Source: Vibrio alfacsensis (GTDB lineage Bacteria; Pseudomonadota; Gammaproteobacteria; Enterobacterales; Vibrionaceae). Taken from it: a stretch of 64,000 nucleotides of DNA. The notes beneath the pieces were generated by a model. The model did no database searches and was not told the origin of the DNA. It saw only the letters and a list, made by a program, of their open reading frames with translations. The stretch covers positions 1,364,001 to 1,428,000 of the forward strand of contig NZ_CP032094.1 in assembly GCF_003544875.1 (NCBI RefSeq), read 5' to 3'. A program made the position numbers and the translations under genes. This document shows positions 17,980 through 26,848 of the stretch, one piece after another (within the stretch, counting starts at the first letter, position 1; each line of letters begins with the position of its first letter).

Positions 17980-18266
17980 GAGTTTGACTCCTCGTCTGGA
18001 AAAACCAATGCACAACCCTCAACTAGACTCTTTGCGACTTTGTAACGCGCCCTCTTCACCGTATTACCAAAAGTTTGGCGAGAAATCCCCATTTGTTCGG
18101 CAGCTTCTTGTTGACTCAATCGTTCTAAATCAGCCAAACGCAACGCTTCTAGCTCTTCAGGTAATATGTCTATTTTGTCGAGCTGGCTGTATGGAATCCC
18201 GTTGGGCTTAAAACAATGATGTGCCGCTCTTCCACAAATACGTCGTTCTATTTTTGGTCTCGCCAC
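17976..18266 (-). CDS. DUF134 family protein, putative DNA-binding regulator
   Basis: A 96-residue protein beginning ARPKIERRICGRAAHHCFKPNGIP and carrying a sigma-region-4-like helix-turn-helix (LSQQEAAEQMGISRQTFGNTVKRAR), the hallmarks of DUF134. A GTG at 18264-18266 with GGAGGAG just upstream is taken as the start. The frame is open upstream to 18488, but that extension runs through an 18-bp tandem repeat and is unlike the family. DUF134 genes often sit beside NifX-like genes, as here, where the two overlap by four bases. It probably regulates its own operon. The conserved C/H residues (ICGRAAHHC) may bind metal. Confidence 0.8.
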   Translation of the reverse strand: MARPKIERRICGRAAHHCFKPNGIPYSQLDKIDILPEELEALRLADLERLSQQEAAEQMGISRQTFGNTVKRARYKVAKSLVEGCALVFPDEESNS

Positions 18267-18318
18267 AACTCCTCCTTTGGTTAACTTGTTTAGATTACGC
18301 TCATAATTGGCATATGCC

Positions 18319-18390
18319 AATAACTTAGTTTGCAAAAATAGCGTAGCTTGCACAAATAACTTAGCTTGCAGAAATAACCTCGCTCGCAAA
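18319..18390. repeat. 18-bp tandem repeat, four copies
   Basis: Four units of 18 bases starting at 18319, 18337, 18355 and 18373 follow the pattern AATAACTTAGCTTGCAAA with 2-5 differences each. They lie 53-124 bases upstream of the DUF134 start, in the region that should hold its promoter. On the minus strand they would read as a six-residue repeat (FLQAKL-like), but that frame is probably not translated. Confidence 0.85.
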
Positions 18391-18667
18391 AATGGCCCCC
18401 AATCGAACACTACTTTTTTGACCAAGGACAGAATGCAAATGTTGATTAGACATCTAACAAAAGCATTGAGTGTTAAACCAAATTTCATTCCAATATAAAA
18501 CGATAGACAAAGAAAAAACTTTGTTTATTAGGCGATTAACGTAGAGCTTTTCGACTAGTAATAATAAAAATTAACAAATAATTTCACCGTATGGCCACCT
18601 TATTAGTTTGAACACTAATGATTATTTGGTTAACATTATTGAGACAATTAGAGAAAGGAAACTCAAC

Positions 18668-19657
18668 ATGAATTATAAAACACCGTTACTATTCGCGATT
18701 GGTGCGCTAACGGCCAATGCAAATGCAAGCGAGTGTGGATCGGTCACAATTGCAGATATGAACTGGAATTCAGCCACGCTGATTGCTAACGTGGACCGCT
18801 TTATTCTTGAGCACGGTTATGGATGTGACGCCGAGCTTATACCGGGTGATACTATGCCTACAGGTACATCCATGATCGAAAAAGGCCAACCGGATGTTGC
18901 ACCAGAGCTTTGGAGCAATAGCCTGAAAGATGCGTTAGACAAAGGGGTTGAGGAAAAACGCCTACGCTACGCAGGCAAAGCGTTAGTAGACGGTGGTGAA
19001 GAGGGCTTTTGGGTTCCGGCTTATCTCGTAAAGCAATACCCAGAAATCAAAACCATTGAGGGCATTAAAAAGCACGCGAAGCTGTTTTCTCACCCTGAAG
19101 ATCACAGCAAATCGGCATTCTATAGCTGCCCTGCCGGTTGGAACTGTCAAATCAGTGCTGGTAACCTTTTTAGAGCAATGAACCTTGAAGCAGCAGGCTT
19201 TGACATCATCGACCCAGGTTCTAGCGCAGGTTTATCAGGCTCTATCGCAAAAGCGTATGAGCGTGAACAAGCTTGGTTTGGTTACTACTGGGCCCCAACG
19301 GCGGTACTTGGTAAATACGACATGGTAAAAGTCGATTTTGGTAGTGGTGTTAATGTAGATGAATTTGTCAACTGTACGACTCAAGCTGAGTGTGATGCCC
19401 CTAAAGTTACCATGTACCCACCATCACCAGTACACACCATCACTACTGAAGAATTTGCATCACGCTCCCCAGCAGCATACGACTACTTCACCAAACGTGG
19501 TTTCACAAACGCGGATATGAACCAATTATTAGCGTGGATGGAAGACAACCAAGCGGATGGTGAAGAAACCATGTTCCACTTCTTAGAAAACTACCCGCAA
19601 ATCTGGACGACATGGGTTCCACAAGATGTCGCGACAAAAGTGCAAGGTGCACTGTAA
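18668..19657 (+). CDS. Glycine betaine/choline-type ABC transporter substrate-binding protein
   Basis: A 329-residue periplasmic binding protein of the OpuAC/ProX family. A signal peptide (MNYKTPLLFAIGALTANANA) precedes CGSVTIADMNWNSATLIANVDRFILE, the usual opening of the family, and the mature protein is rich in Trp/Tyr (WGYYWAPTAVLG, PPSPVHTITT, WTTWVP) that form cages around quaternary amines. The start is ATG 18668 after GAGAAAGGAAACTCAAC; a frame from 18608 is open but has no signal. The permease and ATPase follow in order, so this is the first gene of a three-gene importer for betaine, choline or carnitine. Such systems support osmotic protection. Confidence 0.88.
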   Translation: MNYKTPLLFAIGALTANANASECGSVTIADMNWNSATLIANVDRFILEHGYGCDAELIPGDTMPTGTSMIEKGQPDVAPELWSNSLKDALDKGVEEKRLRYAGKALVDGGEEGFWVPAYLVKQYPEIKTIEGIKKHAKLFSHPEDHSKSAFYSCPAGWNCQISAGNLFRAMNLEAAGFDIIDPGSSAGLSGSIAKAYEREQAWFGYYWAPTAVLGKYDMVKVDFGSGVNVDEFVNCTTQAECDAPKVTMYPPSPVHTITTEEFASRSPAAYDYFTKRGFTNADMNQLLAWMEDNQADGEETMFHFLENYPQIWTTWVPQDVATKVQGAL

Positions 19658-19703
19658 TAGCAAAGACACATCAATGGCATAGGAATGCCTTATTTGCAGT
19701 ATG

Positions 19704-19725
19704 CCGAGGCTGATCTCAGCCTCGG
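19704..19725 (+). terminator. Hairpin between binding-protein and permease genes
   Basis: CCGAGGCTGA and TCAGCCTCGG form a perfect 10-bp stem in the 86-base gap, followed by TAAAAAAAGGAAG. With no T-run it is more likely a 3' stabilising hairpin that lets the binding protein be made in excess than a full stop. Confidence 0.6.
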
Positions 19726-19743
19726 TAAAAAAAGGAAGTAAAC

Positions 19744-20643
19744 ATGTCTGACTCGACTTGGCTCAGCGAATTTCCAGAAATGGATCGCTCAGACCTCAGA
19801 ACCATTCGTAAAACTCTTGATGGTGCCTACCGCGATTTCTCTCGTGAGTATGGCGACTTAATTGAATCATTCTTCGACCCTCTTCTCACCTTTCTTGTTT
19901 GGTTTGAAAAGCTCCTCATTTCCACTCCTTGGGTCATTATTCTCGGCGTTTGTACCGCTTTAGTCTACGCAGCGAGTCGTTCTTGGAAGCTTGCTGTCGC
20001 CTGTTTCGGATCGTTGATATTAATTGGCTACTTTGGCATGTGGGAAGACACGATGCGGACTCTCAGTATTATTACTGTTTGTACCATGCTCGCCATCGTA
20101 CTCGGTATCCCGATTGGCATCGCCATGGCACGTTCTAATCGCATTCAGTCGATTGTTACGCCGCTGCTCGACGTGATGCAAACCATGCCTGCCTTTGTTT
20201 ACCTTATCCCTGTCGTGATGTTGCTTGGCATTGGTAAAATTCCAGGCTTGATCGCCGTTGTAATCTACGCCATTCCACCCGTCATTCGTCTCACCAACCT
20301 TGGTATTCGCCTTGTTGATAAAGAAGTACTGGAAGCGGCAACCGCTTTTGGTGCGAGCAAGAAACAACGTCTATTGGGAGTACAATTGCCTCTAGCCATG
20401 CCAACCATTATGGCCGGCATTAACCAAACCATTATGATGGCCCTTTCTATGGTCGTCATCGCATCAATGATTGGCGTAAAAGGCTTAGGTCAACCTGTTC
20501 TGAAATCCATCACCAATCAATACTTCACTCTTGGCCTATTAAACGGTTTGGCTATTGTTGCCCTTGCGATTTTGTTCGATCGAGCATCGCAAGCCTACGC
20601 AAAACGCACTCAAGCTCACTTAGGAGATCTAAAACATGACTAA
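19744..20643 (+). CDS. Glycine betaine/choline-type ABC transporter permease (ProW family)
   Basis: A 299-residue inner-membrane permease with about seven helices. The loop EAATAFGASKKQRLLGVQLPLAMP is the EAA motif that docks on the ATPase, and MQTMPAFVYLIPVVMLLGIG is characteristic of ProW/OpuAB. An N-terminal soluble stretch of about 50 residues precedes the first helix, as in ProW. AAAGGAAGTAAAC lies before the ATG. It overlaps the ATPase gene by eight bases, so the two are translated together. Confidence 0.9.
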   Translation: MSDSTWLSEFPEMDRSDLRTIRKTLDGAYRDFSREYGDLIESFFDPLLTFLVWFEKLLISTPWVIILGVCTALVYAASRSWKLAVACFGSLILIGYFGMWEDTMRTLSIITVCTMLAIVLGIPIGIAMARSNRIQSIVTPLLDVMQTMPAFVYLIPVVMLLGIGKIPGLIAVVIYAIPPVIRLTNLGIRLVDKEVLEAATAFGASKKQRLLGVQLPLAMPTIMAGINQTIMMALSMVVIASMIGVKGLGQPVLKSITNQYFTLGLLNGLAIVALAILFDRASQAYAKRTQAHLGDLKHD

Positions 20644-21877
20644 GCCTCTTATTGAAATCAGTGGCCTATACAAGATCTTCGGTCCTAAGCCAGCCTCAGT
20701 GATAGACAAAGTAAAATCAGGTCAGAGCAAAGATCAAATCTTGGCTGAAACAGGGCACACCGTCGGTTTAAAAGACATCAACCTTAAGATAAACAAAGGG
20801 GAGATTTTCGTCATCATGGGATTATCCGGCTCCGGAAAATCCACCATGATCCGACACTTCAATCGTCTCATCGACCCGACAATGGGCCAGATTTTGGTCG
20901 AGGGCATTGATGTCATGAAACTATCAACGAGTGAACTTGAACAATTTCGTCGACATAAAATGTCAATGGTGTTTCAGCGCTTTGGTTTATTGCCTCATCG
21001 TACGGTGATTGACAACGTGGCTTATGGTTTAGAAATTCAGGGTATCAAGAAAGAGGACCGCTTAATCAAAGCGAATGAATGGCTAGATACTGTTGGTCTA
21101 ACCGGTTATGGAAATCAATATCCGGCGCAGCTTTCTGGTGGACAACAACAGCGTGTCGGCCTTGCTCGAGCACTCGCGACCGATGCGGAAATTCTGCTCA
21201 TGGACGAAGCGTTTTCGGCTCTTGACCCACTGATCCGCAGTGAAATGCAAGATCAACTGATTGACCTGCAAGAAAAGCTGCATAAAACCATTATCTTCAT
21301 CACTCACGATTTAGATGAAGCGCTGCGCCTAGGCGATCAAATTGCAATTTTGAAAGATGGGGAGTTAGTGCAACAAGGGACACCAGATGAAATCTTGCTT
21401 CACCCTGCTGATGACTACGTGGAAGCCTTTGTTAAAGACGTCAATCGTGCGCGAGCATTAACCGTTGAAACTGTGATGAAGCCACCGGCATACCGAATAA
21501 CGGCCACCACGATTGAAGAAGCGTTGGTAGAAATGAAGCGAGTGAAACAGGACTACGCTTATCATGTCACCGATGATGGCTTCCAAGGCGTACTAACACG
21601 AGAAAGCCTCCTTGACGCAGCCAAAGACAGTGCAACGCAAACTTTCGACAAAGAGATCTATGAAGAGGTGCCGGTGATTTCGCCTGATTCAGTGATTGAG
21701 CATGTACTTCCTGACACCATGTCTTGTGATTACTCACTACCAGTCGTAGACGATGAGGGCAACTTGCAAGGAGAACTCGAGCGAAGTGCTGTCGCTGAAA
21801 TCTTCTCTGATGAATCAGCAGATAGCACCGCAGAGAAAGCTTCAAAAAAGCCTCCGATAATGGATAAGGCGTCATAA
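20636..21877 (+). CDS. Glycine betaine/choline-type ABC transporter ATPase with CBS domains (ProV family)
   Basis: A 413-residue ATPase. Walker A GLSGSGKST, Q-loop MVFQRFGLLPHRT, signature LSGGQQQRVGLARAL, Walker B ILLMDEAFSALD and the H-loop FITHD are all intact. The C-terminal 130 residues resemble a CBS pair (VMKPPAYRITATTIEEALVEMKR; VLPDTMSCDYSLPVVDDEGNLQGEL), which in OpuA-type importers senses ionic strength or c-di-AMP. The insertion KPASVIDKVKSGQSKDQILAE before Walker A is normal for ProV. It closes the operon and is followed by a hairpin terminator. Confidence 0.92.
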   Translation: MTKPLIEISGLYKIFGPKPASVIDKVKSGQSKDQILAETGHTVGLKDINLKINKGEIFVIMGLSGSGKSTMIRHFNRLIDPTMGQILVEGIDVMKLSTSELEQFRRHKMSMVFQRFGLLPHRTVIDNVAYGLEIQGIKKEDRLIKANEWLDTVGLTGYGNQYPAQLSGGQQQRVGLARALATDAEILLMDEAFSALDPLIRSEMQDQLIDLQEKLHKTIIFITHDLDEALRLGDQIAILKDGELVQQGTPDEILLHPADDYVEAFVKDVNRARALTVETVMKPPAYRITATTIEEALVEMKRVKQDYAYHVTDDGFQGVLTRESLLDAAKDSATQTFDKEIYEEVPVISPDSVIEHVLPDTMSCDYSLPVVDDEGNLQGELERSAVAEIFSDESADSTAEKASKKPPIMDKAS

Positions 21878-21894
21878 CCTCTCCGATGTACAGC

Positions 21895-21918
21895 AAAGGC
21901 TCATAGGGATGAGCCTTT
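21895..21918 (+). terminator. Terminator after the betaine/choline operon
   Basis: AAAGGCTCAT and ATGAGCCTTT pair across AGGG, followed by CTTAT. Confidence 0.7.
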
Positions 21919-22141
21919 CTTATGCCTGCCCCTCCCAGCGATTTAAGCCCGAACATCAAATGAGCATCCAAGACTTTGCCGCTTACTGACGGTTCACGCA
22001 AATCTCTGACAAAAAAGCGATAATGACTTACGTAATATTGACTCAGTTTCGTAATAGCGAGCTATTATTTTAATAATATTTACTAAACCAAGCATCCCTA
22101 GGTGGCAGAGCATGTACACCGTTGATTCAAAGAGGACTGAA

Positions 22142-22651
22142 ATGAAAAAGACATTGTTAGCATTGACCAGTGCTGTATTTATTTTAGCTGGCTGTCAGGA
22201 CGAAAAACCAACTGACACCACTGTAATTGATGCTCCTCAAGCTACTGAAACACAAGAAAGTGTGGATGTCACTCCGATAGAAGACGAGCAAGTGATCACA
22301 ACAGAAACGTTTGTGGATACGGCACATAATTCAAAAAATGCTCTCGATTGGAATGGTACTTATCAAGGCCTGTTACCTTGTGCTGATTGTGAGGGAATAG
22401 AAACGACCCTGACATTAAACACTGATGGCAGTTACACACTTAAACAAGTTTATAAAGGCAAAGAAGATGGTGAATTTTCATCAAACGGCCAATTTACATG
22501 GAACACTGCAGGAAGCACCATCACGCTTGTTGATGAGTCGGCACCCAACCAATACTTTGTTGGTGAAAACATTCTGATGAAACTTGATATGAATGGAGAA
22601 AAGGCCACGGGTGATTTGGCTTCATTCTATAACTTGAGCAAACAGCAATAG
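22142..22651 (+). CDS. NlpE-like copper-resistance/envelope-stress lipoprotein
   Basis: A 169-residue lipoprotein. The signal MKKTLLALTSAVFILAGC ends in a lipobox cysteine. After an acidic, low-complexity linker (about 20-65) comes WNGTYQGLLPCADCEGIETTLTL, the CxxC-containing signature of the NlpE N-terminal domain, then GSYTLKQVYKG and strand-rich sequence. E. coli NlpE senses surface contact and lipoprotein traffic and signals to Cpx; whether this homologue does is inference. ATG at 22142 follows AAAGAGGACTGA. It ends inside the first copy of a 21-bp tandem repeat. Confidence 0.8.
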   Translation: MKKTLLALTSAVFILAGCQDEKPTDTTVIDAPQATETQESVDVTPIEDEQVITTETFVDTAHNSKNALDWNGTYQGLLPCADCEGIETTLTLNTDGSYTLKQVYKGKEDGEFSSNGQFTWNTAGSTITLVDESAPNQYFVGENILMKLDMNGEKATGDLASFYNLSKQQ

Positions 22652-22701
22652 CTAACAGTTAATAAGTAATAGCTAACAGTTAATAAGTAATAGCTAATAA
22701 G
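22647..22701. repeat. 21-bp tandem repeat, 2.6 copies
   Basis: Two exact 21-base units (22647-22667 and 22668-22688) that begin AATAGCTAACAGTTAA, plus 13 bases of a third, overlap the stop codon of the NlpE-like gene. Exact identity points to a recent duplication. Confidence 0.9.
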
Positions 22702-22720
22702 CCCCGTCTCCTGGTAACGA

Positions 22721-22749
22721 AAAATCCGAGCATCCCTAGCTCGGATTTT
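22721..22749. terminator. Bidirectional terminator
   Basis: AAAATCCGAGC and GCTCGGATTTT pair across ATCCCTA with A and T tracts on the two sides. It separates the NlpE-like gene and the convergent LysR gene. Confidence 0.85.
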
Positions 22750-22817
22750 ATTTACAGCCCAGCTTGTCTTATAAAAATCCTTACTTATAGATATAAATGA
22801 GATTCTAAGCCTTTTGC

Positions 22818-23702
22818 TTACAAGCACTGCTGCTTCAACCAGTTAGTCAACTTGATGATCTCGGGTTGCCTCACTCGATTCTTTTTATGGACAAAGTAAA
22901 AGCTATCCCCTGTCTCTAAACCATGAGATGGGATGTAAACCAAGTCCTGCGCTTTATCGCGCTCATTCAACATAAAGTCATTGGCAAAGGTAATACCCTG
23001 ATCGTATCTCGCAGCCTCGATCGCCAATAACATATGACTAAAGTGTTGCATGTCTACATCCTTTGGTAATTCATAACCACCCACTTCACACCATTGTGAC
23101 CAGTCTTTCCCTCGCTCTCTATAAATTGAGTCGGTAGACAAAATTGGATATCGCCAAAAAACATCAGGTATAGGTTGCTCTTGTATCTCTTTCCAAAGGT
23201 TAAGGCTGCAAACAGGATAAAGCGTTTCATCGTACAGACGCACTGCCATATAATTGCGCTTTGGCTTTTGCACGGTTATAAAGCAATCCCCAACACTGTC
23301 TGTTTGGTCAGGGTCACCGGCGACCATGTTCAGCGTGAGGTCAATATCAGGATGCAAACGCTTGAAGTCCGCCAACCTAGGAATCAACCACTTTACGGCC
23401 AACGAGCTATAAATAGCGAGTCGTAAACTGCCTTTCTCACCCTCTCGTACTTTCTGGCTCGCGATCGCGATTGCGCTAATGGCCGGGCTAATATCCTCAA
23501 GGTAACGAAGACCAACATCCGACAAAGACAACTTCCGCCCCTGACGAATAAATAAAGCCTCACCAAGGTAATCTTCCAACAAACGGATCTGATGACTGAC
23601 CGCACTTTGAGTCACATTGAGCTCTTGTGCCGCGAGAGAAAAGCTCAAATTACGAGCAACCGATTCAAAACAATGCACAGATCTTAATGGCGGCAACTTC
23701 AT
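22818..23702 (-). CDS. LysR-family regulator (GcvA-like)
   Basis: A 294-residue regulator. The N-terminal helix-turn-helix reads LPPLRSVHCFESVARNLSFSLAAQELNVTQSAVSHQIRLLEDYLG, which resembles the GcvA/AmpR branch, followed by a periplasmic-binding-protein-like effector domain. It is divergent from an EamA-family exporter gene at 23796 with 93 bases between, the standard layout in which a LysR protein controls its neighbour. Effector unknown. Confidence 0.88.
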   Translation of the reverse strand: MKLPPLRSVHCFESVARNLSFSLAAQELNVTQSAVSHQIRLLEDYLGEALFIRQGRKLSLSDVGLRYLEDISPAISAIAIASQKVREGEKGSLRLAIYSSLAVKWLIPRLADFKRLHPDIDLTLNMVAGDPDQTDSVGDCFITVQKPKRNYMAVRLYDETLYPVCSLNLWKEIQEQPIPDVFWRYPILSTDSIYRERGKDWSQWCEVGGYELPKDVDMQHFSHMLLAIEAARYDQGITFANDFMLNERDKAQDLVYIPSHGLETGDSFYFVHKKNRVRQPEIIKLTNWLKQQCL

Positions 23703-23795
23703 TATCTAAAAATCTCATACTATAACTAATAAATATCACTTCACTTCATCCTATGTCATCACCTACTCTTTGGCAAAGTTACAGGAGAAGAAAAA

Positions 23796-24695
23796 GTGAA
23801 AGTCACATCTGTCGGCGCAGCTATGCTGCTATTAATTGTTGGTAATCTTATTGCGGTACTCTCAGACGCTTTGATCAAAAGTGTGGGCAACGAAGTACCT
23901 ATTTTTCAGTTTGTCTTTTACCGACAGCTTTCTGCCGTCATGATACTACTGCCCGTATACCTGTTAACAAAACAGAGTCCTTTAATGGATGGCTTTAAGT
24001 GGCATGCTGTCCGCGCACATGTATGGTTAACTGGTGCGACTTTCATGGTGACCGCCATTTCATCTTTGCCGCTTGCGACTGCCAACGCAATTTTCTATGC
24101 CGCCCCTTTGCTTATGTTGCCACTGGCTGCAATCTTCTTTGGGGAAAAACTCTCCGCACAATCAATTATCGCGGCTGTTATGGGCTTCGCTGGCGTGCTG
24201 GTAATTATTCGTCCTAATCAGATTGATTGGGCTGCGTTGTCTGCGTTAGTGGTTGCCATCACACTGGCTATCAACAACTTGCTGATCCGCAAACTTCCAA
24301 AGAATCAATCCGTAACACACACACTGTTGATGACTAACCTAGCCGGTATTCCTGTCTCACTCTTGTTGGTTTTAATTGAGGGTGAAACATGGGACTGGAG
24401 CTCATTCCCTGTTGCCGCAGGATCGAGCTTATTCATCATGATTTACGCCGCCACGTGTGTACTCGCTTATCGTTCAATCGAAAGCAATAAAATTGCCAGT
24501 GCTGAATACAGCGGGCTAATCGGCGCGGTGATCGTTGGGTTTATTTGGTTTGGTGAAGTACCCGATGTGTTTATGGCAATTGGGACGGTCATGATTGTAC
24601 TACCGCTTATTTGGCTATCAAAACGGGAACGAAAAAAGCAGAAACGAGAACAAGCAGCAAAAGAGCACAAACACAATCATGCCCCTGCGGCATAA
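23796..24695 (+). CDS. EamA-family (DMT superfamily) transporter
   Basis: A 299-residue inner-membrane protein with ten hydrophobic helices in two EamA repeats; PLLMLPLAAIFFGEKLSAQSIIAAVMGFAGVLVIIRP ends repeat 1 and SAEYSGLIGAVIVGFIWFGEVPDVFMAIGTVMIV ends repeat 2. The C-terminus is very basic (KREQAAKEHKHNH), in line with the positive-inside rule. An AGGAGAAGAAAAA site precedes the GTG at 23796 by a few bases. It probably exports a metabolite or amino acid under control of the divergent LysR gene. Confidence 0.85.
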   Translation: MKVTSVGAAMLLLIVGNLIAVLSDALIKSVGNEVPIFQFVFYRQLSAVMILLPVYLLTKQSPLMDGFKWHAVRAHVWLTGATFMVTAISSLPLATANAIFYAAPLLMLPLAAIFFGEKLSAQSIIAAVMGFAGVLVIIRPNQIDWAALSALVVAITLAINNLLIRKLPKNQSVTHTLLMTNLAGIPVSLLLVLIEGETWDWSSFPVAAGSSLFIMIYAATCVLAYRSIESNKIASAEYSGLIGAVIVGFIWFGEVPDVFMAIGTVMIVLPLIWLSKRERKKQKREQAAKEHKHNHAPAA

Positions 24696-24917
24696 GCAGC
24701 AAGACCAAAGCACCGGGAATAGAGATAGAAAAGCGAGGGGGCGATGACTGCCCCTATCAAATCCCTATCAACTGCTATAGTTAAGAAAGTAAATAACAAC
24801 ACTAAGGCAGTATTGAATTCGTTATCATTTCTTAACAACTGAACGTCTTTGAACTTTGAGGAGACTCGTTTCCCTCAACACGATTCTTCGCTGCCTCTTA
24901 TCAGAGAGGTACTGTGC

Positions 24918-26008
24918 ATGCCAAACGTATTACAGTCGATGCGCCAAGTCTGGATTTGCCTATTACTCTTTCTCTTTAGCTTTGTGAGTACCACCACTTT
25001 TGCCTCTTCGATAAAAGTTGGCACCTACCCTTGTCCACCTTTTGTGATTAGTTCACTCGACAACAAGTTAAATGGCTTAAGCATTGAACTTTGGGAACAC
25101 ATCGCTGACGAAATGAATGTTGAGTTTTCAGTTCAGCATTACCCGCTCAATGAACTGCTCGACGCTATCGAAAAAGAGCAAATTGACATCGGCGTATCTT
25201 GTATTTCGATCACCCCTGATAGAGAACTTTTCGCAGACTTTTCACACTCGTTTTACGAGACACACCTTGCTATTGCCATTAAAAATCAAGGCTATCTCCA
25301 TACATTTCGTTCGATCTTTTCTAACGGGGATTATGGTTGCTTGTCGGCGGAATATTACTAATTGCTGGATTACTTGGCGCTTTCTTTTACAACTTAGAGC
25401 AAGGGAATAATGACAAGCTCTACTCAATGCAAAGTCGATTAGGACGTTGGGTGGAGAGCTTTATCTTAGGGCTACTGTTCATCACTCGCGGTCCCTTTAA
25501 TTATTTCGAGTTCAAAACACTAACTGGCCGAGTCATTACGGTTTTCATTGCCGTTTTTAGTACATTGTTTATTGCCAGTATCACTGCAGTTCTAGCAAGT
25601 AAGCTCACGCTCAGTCAGGGATATTCCCAGATAAAAAGCATTAACGATCTTGCCAATGTAAAGGTCGGAACCAAAACCGCTACGACTTCTTCAATACTGC
25701 TCACCAGTTTTGGTATTCGTCATGAAAACTATGACGATATGTCATCTTTACTTGAGGCATTGGATCGAGGCGAAGTGGAAGCCATTGTGGCAGATGATGT
25801 GGTGCTAAAGTATATGATCGGGAATGGTAGAACTTCTGGCCAATACCTTGATTTAGAAGTGCTACCCTACCAACTTGAGAAACAAAACTACGGGTTTATT
25901 CTCACTGAAAACAATACTTATGAAGAAGAGATAAATCGAGCACTTCTCCAGATCAGAGAATCGAGAAAATGGCGAAAAACACTGGTCGATTATTTTGCTG
26001 ATAAATAA
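24918..26008 (+). CDS. Glutamate-receptor-like ligand-gated channel (binding protein-channel fusion), -1 frameshift
   Basis: Joined, the product is 363 residues: a signal peptide (about 10-30), first ligand-binding lobe (SIKVGTYPCPPFVISSLDNKLNGLSIELW; IDIGVSCISITPDRELFADFS), a membrane helix (WLLVGGILLIAGLLGAFFYN), a pore-like segment, a second helix (VITVFIAVFSTLFIASITAVL), and the second lobe (VKVGTKTATTSSILL; GEVEAIVADDVVLKYM). This order matches prokaryotic ionotropic glutamate receptors of the GluR0 kind. The pore region reads FITRGPFNYFEF, without a TVGYGD filter. The break is at 25326-25332 (GGGGATT); one more G or T joins the frames as SNG(G/D)LWLLVGG. Start at ATG 24918 is chosen for its signal peptide. 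Ligand and ion are unknown. Confidence 0.75.
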
Positions 26009-26037
26009 CAAATCAGAGCGTTCTCACCCTAATTAGA

Positions 26038-26070
26038 CACCCTTTAGTTCGAAAAATGGGCTAAAGGGTG
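26038..26070. terminator. Terminator-like hairpin
   Basis: CACCCTTTAG and CTAAAGGGTG pair across a 13-base loop, then CTTTGCTC. It lies between convergent genes. Confidence 0.6.
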
Positions 26071-26110
26071 CTTTGCTCTGTGTATTAAGCCATTGAAAAA
26101 TAGCGGCAGA

Positions 26111-26629
26111 TTATTGTGGCAATATGACTTTTCCATCTTGAATTGGGAATGTAGAACCTACAGGTTTACTTTCCAAACGAACGGTTGATGGCACGCCCGC
26201 TACATTATAAGTTACATTGTAACCTACTACTTTTTCTGATGTGGTGTATTCTGTGTGACACTGCTTTTCCGTCGTTGTCACTACGTCACCTTTTTGCACA
26301 TTATCTTGGATCTCTCGACCCGCTAATGCACCTGCAATAGTCCCCGCCGCAGTAGCAATCACTTTACCTGACCCGCCACCGATTTGGTTTCCTAGTGCCG
26401 CTCCTGCCGCTGCACCACCAACCGTACCAAGCAGTTTGTTCTCGTCTTTTGGTTGCACACGGTGAGTCACGACGACGTCTTTACAGACTTGGTGAGGATT
26501 TTTCACCGTTTCTGTTACCGCCTCGACCAAAGTGATGTTTGCTTCTGTTGGTGGTGGTGGCGTCTTATCTTTACAACCCGCTAATACTGCTACCACTGCC
26601 GTTGCTATTGCAATCGATTTTATATTCAT
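26111..26629 (-). CDS. Glycine-zipper 2TM lipoprotein (SlyB/OmpA-Omp_2TM type)
   Basis: A 172-residue lipoprotein. MNIKSIAIATAVVAVLAGC is a lipobox signal. The centre has a glycine zipper, GTVGGAAAGAALGNQIGGGSGKVIATAAGTIAGALAGREIQ, the hallmark of the 2TM glycine-zipper domain of envelope lipoproteins such as SlyB, and two cysteines flank it (QVCKDVV; EKQCHTEY), which may form a disulfide. The tail is beta-rich. Proteins of this type support outer-membrane integrity. It is a single gene. Confidence 0.85.
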   Translation of the reverse strand: MNIKSIAIATAVVAVLAGCKDKTPPPPTEANITLVEAVTETVKNPHQVCKDVVVTHRVQPKDENKLLGTVGGAAAGAALGNQIGGGSGKVIATAAGTIAGALAGREIQDNVQKGDVVTTTEKQCHTEYTTSEKVVGYNVTYNVAGVPSTVRLESKPVGSTFPIQDGKVILPQ

Positions 26630-26848
26630 AATTTAGTTCCAGTAAATTTTACTTTGCTTGGACCAATGGTAAATCGAGAGAAAAACAAACATCAGCGAAT
26701 CATAAAGCTTATGTCATTCTGAGGTTAAAAACGATGTTTTATAAGAAATAAGTCAATTCTCGATAGGAGCAACGTCAATTGACACAATGCCGACTGAAAA
26801 AGCCAAATTGGCGTTAGGTTTAAGAAGAAAGTTAGGCTGAAAAGAAAG

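Noticed and set aside
18319..18390. CRISPR array
   Set aside because: The units are directly adjacent with no spacers and no cas genes are present.
17976..18488. A 170-residue DUF134 protein with a repetitive N-terminal extension
   Set aside because: The extension is translated tandem-repeat DNA, unlike the family; a GTG with GGAGGAG upstream fits the known start.
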